Source of the DNA: Caldifarciminota bacterium 4484_100
GTDB lineage: Bacteria; Hydrothermota; Tepidihabitantia; SM23-42
Direction of reading: 5' to 3'
Assembly: GCA_002049785.1 (NCBI GenBank)
Contig: MUKB01000020.1
Coordinates: 1 to 13,150, forward strand
Length of the DNA stretch: 13,150 bases
Shown here piece by piece: positions 1 through 7,032 of this stretch. The notes beneath the pieces were generated by a model. The model did no database searches. It had not been told where the DNA came from and worked only from the letters and a program-made list of their open reading frames with translations. Position 1 is the first letter of the stretch. Each line of letters opens with the position of its first letter. A program made the translations under genes and the position numbers.

Positions 1-1649
1 GTAACAAAAAAAAGAGCCTCTTTATTAACGGCTGGGCACATCTGCTCGAGCCCTATCCGTTTAAGGTTAAGATGAAACTTGAGCATCTTGACCTCACTCC
101 ATATTTCAATGGTGATACCGCCCATCTCTGTGGAGAGCTCAATATCCAGGGAAGTATAAATCATTCTGAAGCAATTACTGGTCAGCTCCAGATTGATACC
201 GTAAACTTTCTTCTCGGTAAGACATACATAAGGCAGGTCGGCACAATCATCATCGGACTCAGAGAGCAGGCACTCAATTTTGACTCCTTTATCCTATCAA
301 TCCAGGGACAGAAGATGCAGGTTGAAGGCAGGGTCCCTCTAATGCCTGAGGCACCAGGGCTGAATGTGAGATTGGTATGCAATAAAATAGAACTGTCTGA
401 CCTTGTAAAGGTATTACCCCAGTCACCTGAAATTGAAGGAAGGTTGTCATTCGGACTCGATATTACAGGAAGAACAGTATCACCAGAAATAGACGGCACA
501 CTAAGTCTGGAGGATATTAAATATAGAGCTCCGAACATCCTGGTCGATTCGGTTGCCGGTGTAATCCAATTCAAGGGTGATAGAATAACGACAGATTATA
601 TAAAAGGTTCCATAAATAAAGGAAATTTTCTTATTAACGGTTTTGCGGTCCTGAAGGAACTCAAAGTCGACACAATGGCAATCAGATTATCCCTCGATGA
701 GATAGACTTTGATGTGAAGGATTTCGGCTCGCTTATATTCACCAGCAGAATAAATTCTTTCGCCCATAATGATACATTCTCCATCGATGGTGATATCATT
801 ATTGAAAGGGCACGCTATTGTGAACCGTTTAAACTCCAGAAGATTATAGACCTCCTCACCACTGCAAACCGCCCTCCTACGAAAGAGATTGAACTCCTCA
901 AGAAGATATACTGTAATATTGGAGTCTCTTCCCGGGATGGCATTAAGATTCTTAATAATGTTGCCGATGTAGAACTCGGACTCAACCTCCAGATAAAGGG
1001 CTATCTCTCCCACCTGAATGTATCCGGTACCATCAATACCCTGCAGAAAGGATATGTTAAGTATCTGGGCCAGCAATTTGAGATTGTAGATGCGACTATA
1101 CGATTTGACAACCCGTATGAGATAGACCCGGTCCTGAGCCTTGATGCGAGCCATCGTATTACAACCAGAGATGGTGATTACGAAATATCTATGAACTTTG
1201 AAGGAACAACGAAGAAATGGCATCTCCGGCTGAACTCCAGGCCGCCGCTCCCTGAACCGGATATTGTCAGTCTGCTACTCGTCGGCAAGAGGAGACCGGG
1301 CTGGGATATATCTGGAGCATTTAAGAATGTGGAACTGGAAAAGGCAGCTCAGGATTATGCAATCGGAATGGTCCGTGGCACAATTGAGCGGAATGTTGAA
1401 AAGACCCTTGGACTGGAGGATTTCACCATAAAAGGTGACCTTATTGAACCACGCCTGCTCCACATCGGTTTCGAGAGGAAGATCGGCAAACGGCTAAAAT
1501 TGATCTACAGCTCCGGGATTGAAGTCTGGGAATTGCAGACGATCGGGCTTAATTACGACCTCAATAAGAATATCTCCATCTTCACCCGGCATGACCAGGA
1601 ACATATGAATTCAAGCATCGACCTCGATTTCCATTTTAAACTCCGATGA
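1..1649 (+). CDS. tamB: TamB-family inner-membrane-anchored envelope protein, C-terminal part (5' end outside window)
   Basis: The reading frame is open from the first bases of the window, so the ATG at 72 is only an internal methionine and the true start lies upstream. About 548 residues are visible. They show the repetitive beta-rich AsmA/TamB pattern and then the conserved C-terminal TamB (DUF490) signature. Counting from the ATG at 72, this includes a YLGQQFEIVDATIRFDNP segment (331-348), 'IDPVLSLDA' (351-359), and 'LNSRPPLPEPDIVSLLLVGK' (387-406). The protein ends in DFHFKLR. TamB proteins span the periplasm and work with Omp85 proteins in outer-membrane protein insertion or lipid transport. 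Its stop codon overlaps the start of the following Omp85 gene in an ATGA, so the two are translationally coupled. The family is clear; the exact substrate is not known from sequence. Confidence 0.88.
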   Translation, partial: NKKKSLFINGWAHLLEPYPFKVKMKLEHLDLTPYFNGDTAHLCGELNIQGSINHSEAITGQLQIDTVNFLLGKTYIRQVGTIIIGLREQALNFDSFILSIQGQKMQVEGRVPLMPEAPGLNVRLVCNKIELSDLVKVLPQSPEIEGRLSFGLDITGRTVSPEIDGTLSLEDIKYRAPNILVDSVAGVIQFKGDRITTDYIKGSINKGNFLINGFAVLKELKVDTMAIRLSLDEIDFDVKDFGSLIFTSRINSFAHNDTFSIDGDIIIERARYCEPFKLQKIIDLLTTANRPPTKEIELLKKIYCNIGVSSRDGIKILNNVADVELGLNLQIKGYLSHLNVSGTINTLQKGYVKYLGQQFEIVDATIRFDNPYEIDPVLSLDASHRITTRDGDYEISMNFEGTTKKWHLRLNSRPPLPEPDIVSLLLVGKRRPGWDISGAFKNVELEKAAQDYAIGMVRGTIERNVEKTLGLEDFTIKGDLIEPRLLHIGFERKIGKRLKLIYSSGIEVWELQTIGLNYDLNKNISIFTRHDQEHMNSSIDLDFHFKLR

Positions 1650-3355
1650 TTACAATATTGTTATTAATCTTAAGTATCTCAAATTTCAAGGTTTCAAAGA
1701 TTAACATCATCGGTAATAATTATATTAAGGAGAAGAAAATCAAGCAGGTTATGTTGACTCGCACCCCGGTGCTATTTCGTAAAGGTATCTTTAATAAAAC
1801 TATATTTGATGGTGACATCGAGTCGATAAAAGCCCTCTATCGCTATAATGGGTTTCTTGAAGCGGATATTGAATATAAATTGGATTTCGACAGCATAAAA
1901 AATGAGGTGAAGATTGCGATAGATATCAAAGAAGGTGAACAGACAACAGTAAAAGAAATTGATTTCAAGGGAAACAGAATTTTTCCTGGTGATTCACTGA
2001 GGACGCGGTTGACCCTGAAAAATGGTGCACCATTCGATGAAAGGATGATTGAGGCTGACATCTATATTATTATTTCTTTATACGACGAAAAAGGTTATAC
2101 CGATATAACTGTAGTACCGGATAAGAAGATTGATAGCCATCAGGCATATATTACATATAAGATTGTCGAGGGTAAAAGGCAATATATTGAAGAAATCAAA
2201 TTCACCGGACTCAGGTTAACTGCTGAACAGATTGTGCATCACCAGTCCGGACTGAGAACTGGTGGCTTATTCCGGTATGTTGACCTGTTGAGTGCTGAAC
2301 AACGCCTCTATGACCTCGGTATCTTCAATTCAATTCGGACCAGGGTATATCAGGGGTCCGGTGCCAACCAGAAAATATTGGAATTCAACCTCAACGAAAA
2401 GGAACCAAAAATTATCAACTTTCGTATCGGCTACGGAACCCGGGACTATTTAAGGGCCGGACTCGGTTTTACCCATCTCAATATGTTCGGCCGCGCCTGG
2501 CAGGGAATGATAGATACAAAGCTGAGTTTTGCAGAATTCCGGCTCGGTTCCGCAATAATGTTCCCCAATTTTCTCTGGCACCGCCTGCGGAATAAATTTG
2601 GAACATTTTTCCAGTGGAAGAAAGGGATCGGCTACTGGACAAGGTCGATAGGTGGATATGACGAGATTGGTGTTTCATTCTTGAAGACCCAGGGCACCAT
2701 AAGATACGATTTGAATAATGTGCGCACACATTTTTCTGCTTCAGATAGTGTTACCAATGACTGGGTTCAGGGGTTGAGGCTCAACCTGCTTCAGGATAAA
2801 AGGGATGATCCGTTCAATCCCCGGACTGGAACATATCTGAATATCATTGTTGAAACGAACGGAATATTTATGCCCGGGGATGTCAACTTGGTCAAAGGCA
2901 TAATTCGGTTATGTGGTTTCAAGCCGTATCATCAGCTTGTCGGTGCAACCTCAATCAAACTCGGTGCGGTCCAGGAGATTTCGCCTTCAACAGAGGTGCC
3001 AGTTTATAAACGATTCTATTGTGGTGGGACATCATCGGTGAGGGGTTATAGCGAAGGAGAAATCGGACCCTTGGATGCAGAAGGTAACCCCTCAGGTGGT
3101 AAGGTTCTGACTGAAATCTCAGGTGAGATGAGGTTTCCAATCTATAAATTCCTTGGTGGGGTTCTCTTTATCGATGCCGGTAATGTCTGGCTTGATTACG
3201 GAGAAATCGATTTCTCCTTGATATTGAGCGGAGGTGCGGGTTTAAGATTGAAGACCCCGCTGGGTAGTGTCCGCCTCGATTATGGACTGAAGCTCAGCCC
3301 CCAGAACAGAGAGTCACCGGGTAGATGGCATTTTGCCATTGGTGAGGCGTTCTAA
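1646..3355 (+). CDS. BamA/TamA-family (Omp85) outer membrane assembly protein
   Basis: This 569-residue protein has a very short hydrophobic leader (MITILLLILSIS), three POTRA-like domains (about 15-97, 98-178 and 179-255) and a C-terminal beta-barrel. Barrel landmarks are 'DKRDDPFNPRTGTYL' (384-398), the Omp85 signature ending VRGY (465-468), 'GPLDAEGNPSGG' (474-485), and a terminal phenylalanine (WHFAIGEAF), the classic signal for BAM-dependent insertion. An in-frame TAA at 1637-1639 means translation cannot start earlier than the ATG at 1646. No Shine-Dalgarno sequence is visible, and the ATGA overlap with tamB suggests translational coupling. Three POTRAs and the TamB neighbour fit TamA, but outside Proteobacteria a BamA often sits beside TamB, so no symbol is assigned. 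Its stop is 1 nt from the stop of the convergent gene. Confidence 0.9.
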   Translation: MITILLLILSISNFKVSKINIIGNNYIKEKKIKQVMLTRTPVLFRKGIFNKTIFDGDIESIKALYRYNGFLEADIEYKLDFDSIKNEVKIAIDIKEGEQTTVKEIDFKGNRIFPGDSLRTRLTLKNGAPFDERMIEADIYIIISLYDEKGYTDITVVPDKKIDSHQAYITYKIVEGKRQYIEEIKFTGLRLTAEQIVHHQSGLRTGGLFRYVDLLSAEQRLYDLGIFNSIRTRVYQGSGANQKILEFNLNEKEPKIINFRIGYGTRDYLRAGLGFTHLNMFGRAWQGMIDTKLSFAEFRLGSAIMFPNFLWHRLRNKFGTFFQWKKGIGYWTRSIGGYDEIGVSFLKTQGTIRYDLNNVRTHFSASDSVTNDWVQGLRLNLLQDKRDDPFNPRTGTYLNIIVETNGIFMPGDVNLVKGIIRLCGFKPYHQLVGATSIKLGAVQEISPSTEVPVYKRFYCGGTSSVRGYSEGEIGPLDAEGNPSGGKVLTEISGEMRFPIYKFLGGVLFIDAGNVWLDYGEIDFSLILSGGAGLRLKTPLGSVRLDYGLKLSPQNRESPGRWHFAIGEAF

Positions 3356-3356
3356 T

Positions 3357-4523
3357 TCAGAGGTCAATCTTGGTTTCAGTATCAGTCGGATTGAATCGCA
3401 CAAAATAGTTTATGAATTCCCGAATAAAAATAACCACCGGTATTGCCAGAACCAACCCCCAGAATCCATAGACAACCCCACCCAGAATCAGGGCAATCAT
3501 CACAATTATTGGATGGAGCCTTGATGCCTTACCGATAATAACCGGACCCAGATAAAAGTTTTCAATGAGCTGTTCACCGACATAAACTGCAACAATCTTC
3601 AACACAGTTATTAGAGGGTCAGGACTGGTAAGTCCGATTAAAAGTGCAGGAATGAAACTGATGATGTAACCGATATTGGGTATGAAGTTGCAGACCCCTG
3701 CAATGATACCCAGAAGTAGATAATATTTAATCCCCAGTAGCCACAAAAAGAAACCTACAATCACCCCCACACAGATAACGAGGATTATCTGCCCCCTGAA
3801 GAATCGTGCCATCGCATAATTCAAGCGTTCAAGAAATTCACTTATCTGGTTCTGCTCCTTGGGGTTAAACAGGGCTTTAATATATCGTGAGAACTTCTCA
3901 CGATCCGCCAGAACTAAATAGGTGGTCAGGGGAATTATAATGATGTTATAAAGAACTGCAATGATCCCGGTGATGGTGCGACCGATCTGGGCAATGGTCT
4001 TGAATACGCCGCCGATCAAATTGGTCAACTGCTGGGTGAGAAAATTGGGGTCGATACTGACTCCAAACTGGACAAGCCGTGCGATGAGATTACTGGAAAA
4101 AGTCTGGAGTTTTTGGAACAACCCGGGAAGTTTATCAATCAAAACCTGAACTTCTGTGATGAGCCCGGAGACAATAAGAAAGATTAACAGAGGAAAGATT
4201 GCAACCAGAGGTAAAAGAATGCTCAATATTGCAATGGGTCGGGGAATATGTTTTCGTTCTAAAATATCGACAAGCGGGGTTAAGATATAGGCAAGGCCTA
4301 TGCCGATGATGAAGGGGATTAAAAGTGCAAAATAATGGAAGATTATATAGAGTATAAACAGCAGTATGCACAAGAGGAATATCGGACGGGCGTTCTTCTC
4401 TTTGCGGTACGGATAGAGCATCACCACCGCCACCACAATCAACCAGATTGGTGAAAAGGTCTTTGAGATTATTATGAAGGTGGCGATTATTGCCATCGTA
4501 AGGTAGAGGACTACATTATGCAT
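3357..4523 (-). CDS. AI-2E transporter / PerM family multispanning membrane protein
   Basis: This protein of about 388 residues has many hydrophobic helices in the arrangement of the AI-2E/PerM family (Pfam AI-2E_transport). N-terminal helix pairs are followed by 'GIGLAYILTPLVDILERK', a polar central segment, then the conserved C-terminal block with 'NFIPNIGYIISFIPALLIG' (about 279-297), P-VIIG (327-331) and RLHPI (335-339). Members export small molecules or act as Na+/H+ antiporters; the substrate here cannot be told. The longest frame starts at a TTG (4550). I prefer the ATG at 4523 because a promoter-like TTGACA-16-TAGAAT lies directly upstream, ending 7 nt before it and inside the longer frame. 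An ATG at 4529 is only 1 nt from the -10 box. The gene is divergent from the [2Fe-2S] gene and convergent with the Omp85 gene. Confidence 0.87.
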   Translation of the reverse strand: MHNVVLYLTMAIIATFIIISKTFSPIWLIVVAVVMLYPYRKEKNARPIFLLCILLFILYIIFHYFALLIPFIIGIGLAYILTPLVDILERKHIPRPIAILSILLPLVAIFPLLIFLIVSGLITEVQVLIDKLPGLFQKLQTFSSNLIARLVQFGVSIDPNFLTQQLTNLIGGVFKTIAQIGRTITGIIAVLYNIIIIPLTTYLVLADREKFSRYIKALFNPKEQNQISEFLERLNYAMARFFRGQIILVICVGVIVGFFLWLLGIKYYLLLGIIAGVCNFIPNIGYIISFIPALLIGLTSPDPLITVLKIVAVYVGEQLIENFYLGPVIIGKASRLHPIIVMIALILGGVVYGFWGLVLAIPVVIFIREFINYFVRFNPTDTETKIDL

Positions 4524-4530
4524 TAACATA

Positions 4531-4558
4531 ATTCTATCTACATTTTTCAAAATGTCAA
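4531..4558 (-). promoter_or_regulatory. Sigma-70-like promoter for the AI-2E family gene
   Basis: On the minus strand, TTGACA (4553-4558, perfect -35) is separated by exactly 16 bp from TAGAAT (4531-4536, 5 of 6 matches to TATAAT). An ATG follows 7 nt after the -10 box, so transcription would begin at or next to the start codon and the mRNA would be leaderless. Predicted from sequence only. Confidence 0.65.
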
Positions 4559-4570
4559 TGACCGATATGC

Positions 4571-4598
4571 TTGACTTATCCCAATTTTTTTGTAGAAT
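4571..4598 (+). promoter_or_regulatory. Sigma-70-like promoter for the [2Fe-2S] protein-lipB operon
   Basis: TTGACT (4571-4576) is followed by a 16-bp spacer and TAGAAT (4593-4598). The ATG of the [2Fe-2S] gene comes 6 nt after the -10 box, again predicting a leaderless transcript. The -35 boxes of this promoter and of the divergent AI-2E promoter are only 12 bp apart, so a factor bound between them could affect both. An AGGA at 4599-4602 is too close to the ATG to be a normal ribosome-binding site. Confidence 0.65.
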
Positions 4599-4604
4599 AG
4601 GACT

Positions 4605-4859
4605 ATGAAAATAATCTGCCGGTGTGAGGATATAACCGAAGATGAAATCATCCAGAAGATTAAAGAGGGTTATAAAACAATGGATGATCTGAAACGCATT
4701 ATCCGGGTGACGATGGGACGCTGTCAGGGGCGGGGATGTCGTCGTCTGATCGCCCAGATCCTTGCCCGGGAACTGGGTCTTCCGGTTGAGGCGATAAAAC
4801 AGCCCACATTCCGGCCACCTACAAAACCCGTGCCGATCAGTGCAACAGAAGATAAATAA
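4605..4859 (+). CDS. Small BFD-like [2Fe-2S]-binding protein
   Basis: This 84-residue protein has the cysteine pattern of bacterioferritin-associated-ferredoxin-like (Fer2_BFD) domains: C5-x-C7 near the N-terminus (ICRCEDI) and C40-x4-C45 in 'MGRCQGRGC'. The tail contains RPPTKPVPI, which resembles the BFD-like modules found as a separate small subunit or C-terminal domain of FAD-dependent dehydrogenases (D-amino acid or proline dehydrogenase, sarcosine oxidase alpha, GlpA type). It probably binds one [2Fe-2S] cluster in the cytoplasm and passes electrons. No flavoprotein partner is encoded in this window; the next gene is lipB, which overlaps its 3' end by 20 nt. The start follows from a promoter ending 6 nt upstream. 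The family call is firm; the partner is unknown. Confidence 0.85.
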   Translation: MKIICRCEDITEDEIIQKIKEGYKTMDDLKRIIRVTMGRCQGRGCRRLIAQILARELGLPVEAIKQPTFRPPTKPVPISATEDK

Positions 4860-5520
4860 TCACCCGTACCAGACCAGACGATTGGATATTCTTGATCTGG
4901 GAAGGAAGAATTATAAAGAGGTCTGGGACATCCAGTTAGAACTCCACAAGAACCGGGTCGAAAACAGAATACCTGATACACTTATCCTTGTAGAACATAA
5001 TCCGGTAATCACACTGGGAAAAAGTGGCTTGCAGAATAACATCCTGATTTCTGAAGAGGAGTTGCAGAAGAAAGGTATAGAATTCTATCAGGTGGAGCGG
5101 GGCGGTGATGCTACTTTTCACGGTCCAGGTCAGCTTGTTGGCTATCCGATATTCAACATCAAACAAGGGCTTGCCGGTATAAGACCGTTCATTGAAAAGA
5201 TTGAAGAGGTAATAATCCGGGTATTACACGATTTCAGGATTTCTGCGAAAAAACACGAGAAGATGATCGGGGTCTGGACCGATGAGGGCAAAATCTGCTC
5301 CATCGGCATTGCAGTAAGGCGCTGGGTCAGTTTTCATGGGTTCGCCCTGAATGTCAATACTGATCTGAGTTATTTTGATTTAATCTATCCCTGCGGATAT
5401 AAAGAAATAAAAATTGTATCGATGAAAAAAATCTTAAATAACGAAATATCAATGGATATGGTGAAGGAAAGGGTAATAAAAAATTTTTGTGTACTTTTCC
5501 AAAAGGAATCTAAAAATTGA
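4840..5520 (+). CDS. lipB: Lipoyl(octanoyl) transferase LipB
   Basis: LipB moves an octanoyl group from octanoyl-acyl carrier protein to a lysine of lipoyl domains, the first step of de novo protein lipoylation in the cytoplasm. The 226-residue frame carries the family signature 'RGGDATFHGPGQLVGYPI' (87-104), the catalytic lysine region GKICSIGI (K151) and the catalytic cysteine in YPCG (C185). VEHNPVITLGKSG (51-63) is the usual N-terminal core motif. The given start is a GTG that overlaps the preceding gene by 20 nt. A TTG at 4882 (LDILDLG) would match where E. coli LipB begins, and neither has a clear ribosome-binding site, so the first 14 residues are uncertain. The 3' end overlaps the convergent membrane-protein gene by 11 bp. 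lipA lies 1.6 kb downstream under its own promoter. Confidence 0.93.
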   Translation: MQQKINNHPYQTRRLDILDLGRKNYKEVWDIQLELHKNRVENRIPDTLILVEHNPVITLGKSGLQNNILISEEELQKKGIEFYQVERGGDATFHGPGQLVGYPIFNIKQGLAGIRPFIEKIEEVIIRVLHDFRISAKKHEKMIGVWTDEGKICSIGIAVRRWVSFHGFALNVNTDLSYFDLIYPCGYKEIKIVSMKKILNNEISMDMVKERVIKNFCVLFQKESKN

Positions 5521-6847
5521 AAGAGATAATCGGACCTCGGCTCGGTATATGCAGAGTGGACAGTCCAAGACAGACAATCGACTCAGGATGCAACCTTATT
5601 TGACTCTCCCCTTCTGCATTCCCTGCCTTGATAAAAGATGAAGTGGCCAAGGCTCCAACAATGTCTCCGAGCAACAGCGTGGTGTGCTGCACCTTTTGAT
5701 TCTCAACTCCAGCAAGATATACAAGCCCCAACCCGGTCAGGGCGCCGGCAACACCTCCGAGTGTAATAATATTGGCATTACCTTCAGTGAAGTTTCTTTT
5801 CTTTACAATGTTGTAGCCCAGTGTCGAGCCCAGACCAAGACCTGCAATACCTGCTGAGATATAGACCTTTCCGGAAATCCTCGATCCCGCATATTCATCA
5901 TCGAACCAGTATACAATCAGCGGCAATAAACCCGCTCCGATAATTCCACAGTGTCCAAAGATTATCGGATCACCATCTGCCAAATCCAGCTTCCTTGTAA
6001 TAACAGCACCGCCTGCAAGCCCGACACCGAACCCTGCAATCGAGGTTGCAAGATAGTGCTTATAATTGAACCTTTCATTATCCCAGTCATCGCTTAATCT
6101 TAACAACCCCACCGCACCGATTCCGGTAAAATCGCCGATAAGACCGATTAAATCCCCCCTGCCCATACTCAAATGGTATCGATTGACCGACTGAAAACCT
6201 AACACTTCACCGATTACACTACCACCAACCGTAAAGAATGCACCAGCGTCTTCATAAAAATTGATATCTGCAATAGTGCTCAATGCGCCGGCGATATATA
6301 ATCCATGTATTCCACCGAATGCAAACATACTGGCATGTGCCTTTGTAACATCACAGTTTTTAGTCAGAAGAAGAGGAATAATAAAACCGGAAGCGCTGGA
6401 GAGCATATATATTGCAAGCCCGGTACGAAAATCGTCCGGTTGAATACTCCATGCCAGAAGCGGTGCCTGAATTGCATAAGAGAAAACAAAAGAGTTGAAG
6501 AGGAAATTTTTATAACCAGAGCGGTCATATACAATTCTCTTTACCTCCATCTGTTGAGCCCGGGAAATCTCTTCTTTTATCTGCTCCAAAATTCCTTGTT
6601 GAACAGGTATCCGTTCCTTGATAATAGTACCGTCTTTTTTAGAACAAACTTCTATAACAAAAGAGGAGTCCGGCTGCAGGAATAACAGTGCCTTTTGTAA
6701 ACCCGGATATCCCGCGAGAATGCTGATATGCTCTGCCCGGGAAGAATCTATTTCATATACCTTGCCTGCGCTGTCAAAAGGGATCTGGACCTCATAGTGT
6801 CCATCAAATCCGACAATAAGCATAAAAGCGATTGTCTGGAAGACCAT
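5510..6847 (-). CDS. Unrecognised membrane or envelope protein with five glycine-rich repeats of about 60 residues
   Basis: I do not recognise a family. Read from the ATG at 6847 the protein has 445 residues. It shows a short hydrophobic leader (MVFQTIAFMLIVG), a soluble-looking domain (about 14-110) with a helix-like ILEQIKEEISRAQQM, a hydrophobic segment (about 114-135), then five similar units of about 58-64 residues: 145-202, 203-263, 264-323, 324-387 and 388-445. Each has a small/hydrophobic G-x-G stretch (for example IAGFGVGLAGG, IAGLGLGSTLG, IVGALATSS), a polar turn, and usually a second G-rich hydrophobic stretch (FGGIHGL, LIGDFTG, FGHCGIIG, LGGVAGALTG). The end, PIISFNF, resembles the C-terminal signal of outer-membrane barrels. 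The frame extends to an ATG at 6922, but a TTGATT-16-TATACT promoter sits inside that extension, 5 nt before 6847. Inner-membrane helices or a barrel are both possible. Confidence 0.72.
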   Translation of the reverse strand: MVFQTIAFMLIVGFDGHYEVQIPFDSAGKVYEIDSSRAEHISILAGYPGLQKALLFLQPDSSFVIEVCSKKDGTIIKERIPVQQGILEQIKEEISRAQQMEVKRIVYDRSGYKNFLFNSFVFSYAIQAPLLAWSIQPDDFRTGLAIYMLSSASGFIIPLLLTKNCDVTKAHASMFAFGGIHGLYIAGALSTIADINFYEDAGAFFTVGGSVIGEVLGFQSVNRYHLSMGRGDLIGLIGDFTGIGAVGLLRLSDDWDNERFNYKHYLATSIAGFGVGLAGGAVITRKLDLADGDPIIFGHCGIIGAGLLPLIVYWFDDEYAGSRISGKVYISAGIAGLGLGSTLGYNIVKKRNFTEGNANIITLGGVAGALTGLGLVYLAGVENQKVQHTTLLLGDIVGALATSSFIKAGNAEGESQIRLHPESIVCLGLSTLHIPSRGPIISFNF

Positions 6848-6852
6848 AAATA

Positions 6853-6880
6853 AGTATAACAAAATCCACAATAAAATCAA
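6853..6880 (-). promoter_or_regulatory. Promoter-like sequence for the repeat membrane protein
   Basis: On the minus strand TTGATT (6875-6880) is followed by a 16-bp spacer and TATACT (6853-6858), then 5 nt to the ATG at 6847. The spacing matches the other three promoters seen here. It lies inside the longer version of the reading frame and so argues for the shorter protein. Confidence 0.5.
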
Positions 6881-6901
6881 GAGTCCGATTGGAAAACCAT
6901 T

Positions 6902-6932
6902 AGTCATTAAGTCATTGGTCATTGAGTCATTA
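6902..6932 (+). repeat. Four tandem copies of an octamer (AGTCATTA/G)
   Basis: The copies are AGTCATTA (6902-6909), AGTCATTG (6910-6917), GTCATTG (6918-6924, one base short) and AGTCATTA (6925-6932). They lie 22-52 bp upstream of the -35 box of the minus-strand membrane-protein gene. Read on that strand they give a run of ATG triplets (ATGACT), which is why the longest frame appears to start here. They could be a binding-site array or a slippage-derived repeat; sequence alone cannot decide. Confidence 0.6.
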
Positions 6933-6968
6933 CGCTGGATTCTGGATAAAATATCACCTCTTCCTTAA

Positions 6969-6989
6969 TCCTCCCCCTCAAGGGGAGGA
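6969..6989. repeat. GC-rich perfect palindrome with 8-bp arms
   Basis: TCCTCCCC (6969-6976), a 5-nt loop CTCAA, and GGGGAGGA (6982-6989) form a perfect hairpin arm pair between two divergent promoters. There is no run of T after it on either strand, so it is not a typical intrinsic terminator. Such C-rich/G-rich palindromes often occur as dispersed intergenic repeats; whether this one is repeated in the genome cannot be seen here. Confidence 0.55.
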
Positions 6990-6999
6990 AATGAACTCC

Positions 7000-7027
7000 T
7001 TGACAGCCTTCAGGCTTTTGATATAAT
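7000..7027 (+). promoter_or_regulatory. Consensus sigma-70-like promoter upstream of lipA
   Basis: TTGACA (7000-7005) and TATAAT (7022-7027) both match the consensus perfectly and are separated by 16 bp. The first ATG (7033) follows 5 nt later and opens a 24-codon ORF rather than lipA itself, whose start is 86 nt after the -10 box. The spacer contains a small inverted repeat, AGCCT-TC-AGGCT (7005-7016), which could be an operator or chance. Confidence 0.75.
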
Positions 7028-7032
7028 AAACT

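Noticed and set aside
687..1223. 178-codon minus-strand ORF inside tamB
   Set aside because: Antisense shadow of a well-supported coding region; no recognisable domain, ribosome-binding site or promoter.
3325..3339. Hairpin ATGGCA-TTT-TGCCAT near the end of the Omp85 gene, considered as a terminator
   Set aside because: Only a 6-bp stem, within codons for the conserved C-terminus, and not followed by a T-run; likely chance.
4548..4550. TTG as start of the AI-2E family gene, and an ATG at 4529
   Set aside because: The TTG lies between the -35 and -10 boxes of a good promoter, and the ATG at 4529 is 1 nt from the -10 box; the ATG at 4523 fits better.
4571..4604. Possible riboswitch or attenuator ahead of the [2Fe-2S]-lipB pair
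   Set aside because: The predicted transcript start coincides with the ATG, leaving no room for a leader RNA.
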